From: Limnanthes douglasii subsp. nivea
Taxonomy: Eukaryota > Streptophyta > Magnoliopsida > Brassicales > Limnanthaceae
Length of the DNA: 64,000 bases
Direction: 5' to 3'
Assembly: GCA_036936605.1 (NCBI GenBank)
Contig: JAUPFV010000005.1
Location: forward strand, 235,319,770-235,383,769
The notes beneath the pieces are model-generated. The model had not been told where the DNA came from, did not search any database, and was given only the letters and a program-made list of their open reading frames with translations. Below are positions 56,878 to 64,000 of the stretch, in pieces. The position numbers and the translations under genes were made by a program. Positions within the stretch are counted from its first letter, which is position 1. Each line of letters opens with the position of its first letter.

Positions 56878-56882
56878 TGTAC
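56878..56882. other. Right target-site duplication of the Tat element
   Basis: TGTAC, identical to 46394-46398. Confidence 0.9.
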
Positions 56883-57700
56883 CCTGTTAAGAATGTATGT
56901 TGCACACTTAATATCTTCTTCTATAATGAATATTGGAGTGATGTATGATCAATCATGTTCCTAACCATATCTATTGATGTACGGTTACGTCGCTCAAATA
57001 CACCATTCATAGTGAGCAAGCCATGTATGGTATATTGAGGGACAATCACACATTCCTGAAGGTAGAGAGTGAATGAGTCATGCCATTTTTCTTTAAATTA
57101 ATTATACCTTTCATAGTATTCACCACAACGATCAGATCTGACGAATATAATATTTTTTCCATATTGTAATGCGACATTGGCCTTAAAAGTATTGAACATG
57201 CTAATGACTTCTTATTCTTATACATTAATATAAGTAACCATATCGTGAAAATTGACTATAAAGGATATATAGTATATTTTTCCATTCCATGATGTTGTAA
57301 ATGAGTCGCAAATGTTTATATGGATTATATGCATGATTTTTTGGCATGAGAGTCTTCACCTTTAATACTTGATCTTTTTATCTTTACACATTTATCTAAA
57401 TCGTTGTATTCAATGAGGTATAATAAACATTCAACAAGAAGCGTATATATTTTATTTATAGAGATATGATCTAAACGCAACCGCTATAGAGAGATTGAAT
57501 TCCCAAAAGATTCTATATGCGTTAAATTCATCGCAATTGAATAATTAATTATATTATTTAAATTATAAAAAATATCATTACAATCAATAACATTGGAACC
57601 AATTAAACGTTTTTCATAAAGGAGTTATCGATTTTCATTGCCAAAAGAACAGGTATTACCAAATTTGTCAAACAATGAAAAATGCAGTAAGTTTCTCTAA
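56883..57700 (-). pseudogene. Copia-2 integrase, upstream part
   Basis: The minus strand reads RLRLDHISINKI near 57480, matching WHLRLGHIN of the GAG-pre-integrase domain. AKKSCI near 57340 is followed by VRSDRCGEYY near 57140 (catalytic D), HGLLTMNGVFERRNRTSIDM near 57010 and KCATYILNRV at 56885, where the Tat insertion begins. Scattered stops. Confidence 0.85.
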
Positions 57701-58277
57701 AAAAAATGAACAAACAAAACATCTCTTAAATACAAAACATGTCCTGGATTTAGAAACAACTTAAATTAACACATGGCTTCAAATGGGCAAGATACGTCGT
57801 ATGTAGTGAAAATGTGTATCTCTCATTCATTGAGAGATCTGTTTTGGCTTGAGCCTTACACATAATTATTTCAGTTATGATATAAACCCTTGACATCCCA
57901 TGAGTCTAATCCTCATGTTATAGAGATACATAAGAAAAATATATAATACTAACTGTTCTGCATCTTCTTGGCCAACGATTGAAGAGTCTGCAACGAAAGC
58001 TTAAATTGACAGAGAGACTCTCACAAATTTTATGAGATGGATCTTCGGATATGCATACTAGATGCTCATAAAGATACTATCGAAGGATACAAAATACTCT
58101 TGATGAAGTAATAATGGAGAACATGTAAAGATTAAAGAGAATGTGAAAAGAGAGACACAAAAAGCAAAGTGACAAAAAGAAACACAAGTGTTAGCATTTC
58201 TCTAGTTATAGTTAAATAAACCCCTATTTATATTTAGAATATAATTCAGTAGGTTACATAACGTTAATTGAATTATC
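57701..58277. other. Spacer, possibly eroded 5' part of Copia-2
   Basis: Copia-2 gag and 5' LTR are expected here on the minus strand, but I cannot recognise them. No other gene is seen. Confidence 0.4.
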
Positions 58278-58555
58278 TTTTCTTAATTAATTATGTCTTA
58301 ATTTCTTTTATCTTCATTTAACTTCTAGGTTTCACAATTTGATATAGTCCAATATTCTAGCCATGTGACCATAATTACCTATTGGGATATTATAGCTCAA
58401 TACTAAAGCGGAATACTAAATGGTTCCTCCTTCAAATTAGGCATTAGTCCAATGTATCCCCATCTAATATACTTCCATAAATTTGATAATAGATTTTCTT
58501 AATTAATTATGTCTTAATTTCTTTTATCTTCATTTAACTTCTAGGTTTCACAATT
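58278..58555 (+). repeat. Identical 62-bp direct repeats
   Basis: 58278-58339 and 58494-58555 appear identical (start TTTTCTTAATTAATTATG, end CTAGGTTTCACAATT). They are 216 bp apart. Perfect identity in such AT-rich sequence implies a recent duplication. Confidence 0.9.
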
Positions 58556-58560
58556 AATTA

Positions 58561-58795
58561 ATGCGTTTTTTTAAGGAGGGAACCCGCAGCCGCTACTCAG
58601 AGTGCAATGAGTGCGCACAGGGTAAACCCTCATTCTGAGGCGATAGCCTGCAAACCAACGCCAGAAGGTAACCACACCAGGCTACAGGCTCAACCGAGAA
58701 AACGTATATAGAGGGACTCGAACTCATAACCTTTGGTCGCAAACATGCCATACTCAACCAATTCGGCTACCCTTAGGACTCGATCCATGCGTTTT
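58561..58795 (-). mobile_element. tRNA-derived SINE, copy 2, with target duplication
   Basis: Same family and orientation as 7988-8221. The body is about 58575-58786 with its A tail at 58566-58574 (minus strand). Box A is TAGCCGAATTGG (58758-58769) and box B is AGTTCGAGTCC (58714-58724). The 9-bp string ATGCGTTTT at 58561-58569 and 58787-58795 is the likely target duplication. It overlaps the T-rich tail on the left. Confidence 0.85.
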
Positions 58796-59367
58796 GAATG
58801 TTACTCGTAATCCTATTACACAATACCGATTATTAATTTTTGTTTTTTCGCTACAAAATCGTTTTTAAATTTAGTTCCATTTTCTTATCAAATTAAACTT
58901 ATTTTTACTAATTTATTATTATAATTTTGCTTTTATTTTTATGTTTAATAATAAAATTTGTTTTGATATTTTTATTCGAAATTTATAAAATAGTAAAGTA
59001 TGTTGATACATCTATGCTACTCGAACCAAATAAAAAGGTATCATAAATAAGTTTACACAGCACACCTAACTATACATCCCAAAATTACGAAGTAAGAATG
59101 GTAACAGAACTCGAAACGTTTAATATTTTACGAAATCGCATATTTTTTCAAGTGGAATAAAAATAAAAATCATACTACCCAAGATTTTCCATGTGATGTA
59201 CTCTAATGATCATTAATGGCTTGTTTCTATTATTGGTTTAAGAAATAAACCTTATTTATTGCTTTACAATAAAAAAAAAGAGAGGAGATTTATTATTCCA
59301 ACAATACTTAATATGAACTAAGCGGCTACTAGAGTGTTTACACTATCACATCAATAATATTAGTTTA
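58796..59367. other. AT-rich spacer
   Basis: No gene or known repeat recognised. Confidence 0.5.
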
Positions 59368-59456
59368 TGTTTTCAGAACTTAAAAGGGATTTGGTTTTTT
59401 AATTTATATATGTGTTTTCAGAACTTAAAAGGGATTTGGTTTTTAATTTATATATA
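59368..59456 (+). repeat. 45-bp tandem duplication
   Basis: TGTTTTCAGAACTTAAAAGG and its continuation occur twice in tandem with period 45, differing by one T. Confidence 0.9.
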
Positions 59457-59852
59457 TGGTTGGTTTTCATAATTCTATTTTATCACAAATTTGAATCGAT
59501 ATTTTATGTTTATTTTCTTTTGTTAAATTATAGCCACTCACAAGTTCAAATTAGGATAGTTTATTTTATTTTTTATTTTTTTCCCAAGAAATAAAATTTT
59601 ATTGATGTTAAGAAAAATCTTACATATGTTCATTATTTCTGATACATTTTCATCTTCTATTTTAAAACATCCTTAATAATTTTGTGACTACTATCTTTTC
59701 TCTTGCATATCTTCTCTAATCCACTATTGTAGCTCCTCTTTCTTGAGTGACCTTGTGTCTTCACGCCATCTTCTTGTTGCACACCATCTTCGTACTCCTT
59801 CTCCTGTAAAACAGAAACTATATAGGTCAAGTTTTTCAACTTGCCAAACAAA

Positions 59853-60005
59853 TTAGTCATCCTCAAAGAACCTAAAGTAACCCAAATTTAAGGATTCAAG
59901 CAATGTGATTGCATTCAATTCATTCAATGAGTGATTTGATTCAACTGTAAATTCAGACTGTATCTTAATTGCATGTTTGGCCACCCAATCAGCAGCTAAA
60001 TTCTG

Positions 60006-60052
<47 letters not shown>

Positions 60053-63000
60053 TGAGTGTCATCTGAGGTTTTATCAATGTTCTGCAGTATTGGAGTATTT
60101 GTTCTAAATACCAAGGGTATCTACCTATTGCAAGCATGTTAAATAAGCTAAGGCAATCTATATCTATATCTACAGAAGTTAAACTCTGATCATTGCAATA
60201 CATGAGGCCATTAATAAGTGCTAAGTTTTCAGCAAATAGAGGAGAACACTTCCCAATTATATCACCTTTAGCTATTAAAATAGTTCCAAAGCTGTTCCTT
60301 ATAATAAAACCATAACTAGATTCACCATTGTATAAAGAGGATCCATCACAATTCAATTTGATTCTATTATGTATAGGCAATGACCAAGGAACATACAAAC
60401 AAGGCTTAGAAGATTTAACATGATTGAAACATCTTAATTTCTTAGCTAAGTGCAGGTCTTTTGACCAATGCTTTCTAGTCAAATGCAATCCTGAATCTAA
60501 GGATGAAAGAATGAATAATATATGATTAATAACCCTTTTGGAAGATAAGATTATGCCCTTATGTTTGGAACTATTTCTAGCATACCAGATAGAATATACA
60601 ATCAAAGATGGCAGAATGGTTCTGATATGTATTCTTTTAGATGTAGATAACAGCCAAAGATTAACAATGTGATTTACTGTCATATGTTTGCCTATGTCTA
60701 TATTAAACTTAGCAGAAAAGAAAGACCAAATAAACCAAGCAGATTAACAAGATACAAAAACATGATTAAGAGTTTCTAAATTCTGGCAGCTAGTACATTT
60801 AGATGCTAATTGGAAACCTTTCTGTTGAAGCTTTGTGTCTACACTCAATAGGTTATTCAATACTCTCCAAAGAATGAAAGAACATTTCTTTGGAGAAGTA
60901 TTATTCCAGATTTTGTCTTTTATTTTTGATGTTATGGTTTTGTTTCTTACTTCATTAACAGTCTTCTTTAAGTTGAAGGTTCCATCAGTTGAAAGTTTCC
61001 AAATGATGGAATCAGATGTACATGTATTAAACTTTATTTTGATGATTTCATTTATATATTTAGAAGGCAGCATATTCTGAAGTTTATCAATGTTCCACAC
61101 ATTATCTATCCAGTATTCATTTATCTTTGTTTGTGTGTAATGATTAGAATTGGATGTTGTTAAATTTATTAAGGGTTTAGAAGTGTGCCATTGGTCTAGC
61201 CAGAAATCAGAATTACCATCACCTAACTTCCATCTTAAATGTTTTTCTGCTTTTTCTTTAACTTCATACATTCTTTTCCATATTTTAGAATCTGATATTT
61301 TCAATGTAGATTGTAATGGATGAATGCAGTTACAGTATTTTGAGTGCATCATATTTGACCAGAGATTTTTATTATTCCTAAAATTGAACCATAGTTTAAA
61401 AGAAAAAGCAGTTTGAATATCTCTAATGTTTCTGATGTTTAATCCATTTTCATTATATGGTTTACACACTTTTTCCCAACTAGACCATATTATATGTTTG
61501 TTTGTTTCACTAGACCCCCACAGAAACTTATTTAGAAGTTTATCAATCATAGATATTGTTTTCAAAGGTAACTTAATAGACTGTAAATAATATATAGGGT
61601 ATGATATTAGAACAGAGTTTATTAAGGTTATTTTGCCTCCAAATGATAAGTTTTTAGAGTTCCAGTATGAGATTTTACATCTTATCTTATCAATTAAGTT
61701 CTCAAAGTGAATTGAATGATTGTTTGAGTGAATTGGAATTCCTAGCTAAGTAAATGGAAGATTTGCAAGCTTAAAACCTAAAATTCTTTCTAAAGATGTT
61801 ATTCTTGTTCTGTTCATGCTTAAAGATGTAATGAATGTAGTCTTTTGTCTATTTATTTGCTGACCAAAGAGAGATTGATAGGTGTCTAAAAACTTAGTTA
61901 ACTTCTTTATACTTGTTAGAGATCCATTTGAAAACAGAATGATGCCATCAGCATATGCTAAACAATTTATTTTCACTAAACTTTTCATGTTATATGACAT
62001 AGATCTATGTTGATTAATTAGGTTGTTTACACCCCTTATTAAGAACTCCTCAGCTATAATGAAAAGGCAGGGAGATAATGGATCTCCCTACCTTAAACCA
62101 TTAACAGATTTAAAGAAACCATTTGAATTACCATTAATTATAACTGAATACAAAATATTTTCTATGCTTTTCTTAATCAGCTTAACTACTTGTTCACTAA
62201 ATCCAAATGACAACATCACTTCATAAATGAGATTAAAATCTAAGTTATCAAATGCTTTTGACATATCTAAGTTTATAATTATGTTATCTCCTCTAGTTTT
62301 CCTATTCAGATCCTTAACTAACTCTTGTGTTATTAAGATATTCTCTTGAATGGACCTATATTCTACATATCCTCCTTGCTCCTTAGATATAATTAAAGGT
62401 AGTAACTTAGCTAATCTACAGTTTATAAGCTTTGAAATGATAATATTAAGGACAGAACATAAGCTTATGCATCTAAAATGCATCCAAGTTTTAGGAGATT
62501 TGATTTTAGGTATTAAACATATTAATGTTGCAAATAAACCTTTTAGTAATGTTACATCTAAGAAGAAATCTATAACATCTTTTAAAAGATCATCTTTTAT
62601 AATTGACCAACAAGAAGAGTAAAATCTGGAGTTGAATCCATCAACTCCAGAAGCACTGTCAAAGTTCAAGCTCTTAATAACAATATAAAGTTCCTCTAAA
62701 GTGGGCAATATTAAGATACTATCATTATTTACAGCAGATATAGTTCTAGGAATAATATTTCTTACTGAAGAAAGATCTTTTTGAATATGAGTTTTGTTTA
62801 ACAGATTAAAAAAGTATTCTACAGCAGATGACCCAATAAGACTATCATCTTCAATCCAACTACTATTATCCTGAATTCCCTTTATAATGTTTTTAGATCT
62901 TCTTTTCTTTACATAGTTATGAAACATTGCAGAATTATTATCACCATCTATAATCCAATTTGTATAACTCTTTTGTTTCCAATATATTTCTTCTCTCTCA

Positions 63001-63992
63001 AGCAATGTTGAATATGTGATATTTAGACTAGCTAATTTAGATTGATTTTCAAGGCAATCATTTTTTTCTAACATTGATTCAACAATTTTTATTTCTTCTT
63101 CCACTTTACTTAAACAATAAAAAATGTTTCCAAATGTTTCCTTGTTACAAGTTCTTAAATGTTTCTTAAGCCTTTTAAGTTTTGACCAAAAGACAAACAT
63201 ATTAGAAGAATCATGTATCTGTTTAGTCCATCTATCATTTACAGTCTTAAGAAATTCTTCATGTTTTATCCACATATTTTGAAATCTAAATGATGGTTTT
63301 TTATATGTAGAGTTAATTGAGACTAAAATTAACAAGGGTGAATGGTCAGAACAGGTTCTGGCCAAATGATTCACCCTTGTTATATTAAAATTTTCTCTCC
63401 ATTTATCATTATGCAATGTTCTATCTAATCTTTTCCATTTATGATTATTTGTCCAAGTAAAGTTTGATCCAATGTATCCAGGGTCTTCTAACTTACAGTC
63501 TAAAATCATGTGATTAAATTCATCCATTCCTTTTGAGCAAAGAGTAGAACAAGCCATTTGTTCACTTGTGTTGGAGATTGTGTTAAAATCTCCAACAACA
63601 AGCCAAGGTAGATTAGTAACAGAAATGTTTCTTAATTGATCCCATAGAAGCATTCTATGAGATCTATTACATTTTTCATACACTATGGTAATCAGAACTA
63701 CTATCTTAGTAGAAGGATGACTTACCACAGTGTTTAAAAGTTGATCAGAATTATCCAAGATAATAATTTCATAACCATTTCTCCAAAACAACCATATTTT
63801 GTTATTAATATTTGCATGTTGAGATTCAAATCCAAGTTTCAAGCAGATTGAAGTAATATTTTCAGCTGATATCATAGGTTCTTGAAGGGCTATGATATCA
63901 ACTGCAAATTTCTTAATCAAATTCGTTGTTCTTCTTAATGTTTTCCGATTACCAATTCCTCTTATATTCCAGTTAAGTAAAGATATAGTCAT
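59853..63992 (-). pseudogene. LINE-E ORF2 (endonuclease, RT, zf-RVT, RNase H), three stops
   Basis: It opens MTISLLNWNIRGIGN. Endonuclease: ALQEP near 63890, LVVGDFNTISN near 63600 and CSDHSPLLI near 63350, all catalytic residues present. RT: the fingers start near 62700 (SASGVDGFN), motif A (NLDMSKAFDN) is near 62265, and the catalytic box near 61965 is YADG instead of YADD, so the second aspartate is lost. The zf-RVT finger (CTSCQNLETLNHVFVSC) is near 60790-60745. RNase H starts at LNCDGSSLYN near 60355. The only in-frame stops are TAG 62088, TAG 61746 and TAA 60744, and there is no frameshift. An in-frame (TA)n run expands the RNase H near 60010-60050. Confidence 0.9.
60008..60050. repeat. 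(TA)n microsatellite inside LINE-E RNase H
   Basis: About 43 bp of TA repeat. On the coding strand it reads as alternating Y and I between KHI and EQNLAADWVAK, and the frame is kept. Confidence 0.9.
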
Positions 63993-64000
63993 TTCAAGCT

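Larger units (their letters stand above)
44604..57700 (-). mobile_element. Copia-2: Ty1/copia relic split by the Tat element
   Basis: Minus-strand copia coding remnants lie in 56883-57700 (GAG-pre-integrase and integrase core) and continue in 44604-46393 (integrase end, RT, RNase H start). The Tat-type element at 46399-56877 sits between them, with a target duplication at the junction. The left side abuts the Gypsy-2 LTR in the middle of copia RNase H, so the end is lost or displaced. No copia LTRs were found. Confidence 0.85.
59556..64000 (-). mobile_element. LINE-E: fairly fresh RNase H LINE, runs off the right edge
   Basis: The minus strand carries ORF2 (59853-63992) and a ~270-bp 3' UTR. 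The end is an A-rich tail (GGGAAAAAAATAAAAAATAA and on, plus 59556-59583), with AATAAA-type words just before it. ORF1 would lie beyond 64000. It belongs to the same family as LINE-A and LINE-D but is far less decayed: one frame is kept over 1380 codons. Confidence 0.88.

Overview
This 64 kb window looks like nuclear DNA of a flowering plant, most likely a eudicot. It is AT-rich, its two host genes have short GT-AG introns, and most of the rest is plant-type retrotransposons. I see only two intact host genes, both on the minus strand. One (8712-10437) is the ortholog of Arabidopsis EMB506, a plastid ankyrin-repeat protein. The other (22534-25272) is a CSLC-family xyloglucan glucan synthase. 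Both read through with all exons in phase and no breaks.

Layout from left to right. 582-5982: a decayed plus-strand L1-type LINE with ORF1 (DUF4283) and ORF2 (endonuclease, RT, zf-RVT, RNase H). 6959-7655: a 5'-truncated minus-strand LINE with visible 15-bp target duplications. 7988-8221: a tRNA-derived SINE. 8712-10437: EMB506. 11.4-12.2 kb: a minisatellite bracketed by ~100-bp direct repeats. 15.2-16.1 kb: a MULE transposase scrap and a 25S rRNA scrap. 16625-21409: a dead Ty1/copia element with both LTRs. 22534-25272: CSLC. 26.6-27.7 kb: a different LINE relic. 28.9-29.7 kb: a 24-bp minisatellite. 29.7-32.6 kb: an Athila-type Ty3/gypsy relic cut off inside RT. 34180-37488: a third RNase H LINE. 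38.3-44.6 kb: a decayed chromovirus-like Ty3/gypsy element with LTRs. 44.6-57.7 kb: a second copia relic split by a young element. 58566-58786: a second SINE copy. 59.6-64.0 kb: a fairly fresh LINE that runs off the right edge.

The most informative object is the young Ty3/gypsy element of the Tat type at 46399-56877. It has 293-bp LTRs that differ at two sites and a perfect TGTAC target duplication. Gag-protease, RT with two RNase H domains, and integrase lie in one minus-strand frame of 1915 codons, broken by one UAG and one UGA. Between integrase and the 3' LTR lies a gene on the opposite strand (47269 to 49910, originally 50090). It has its own TATA box, an 80-bp intron, a 'putative gypsy type transposon'-like domain, a basic region and a long coiled coil. 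A seven-copy 34-bp repeat array separates the two convergent coding units. Extra antisense ORFs are known in plant Tat elements, but their function is not.

Nesting gives a relative order: copia-2 was already present when the Tat element landed inside its integrase region. All coordinates, motifs and comparisons were made by reading the sequence; no database search or alignment was run.
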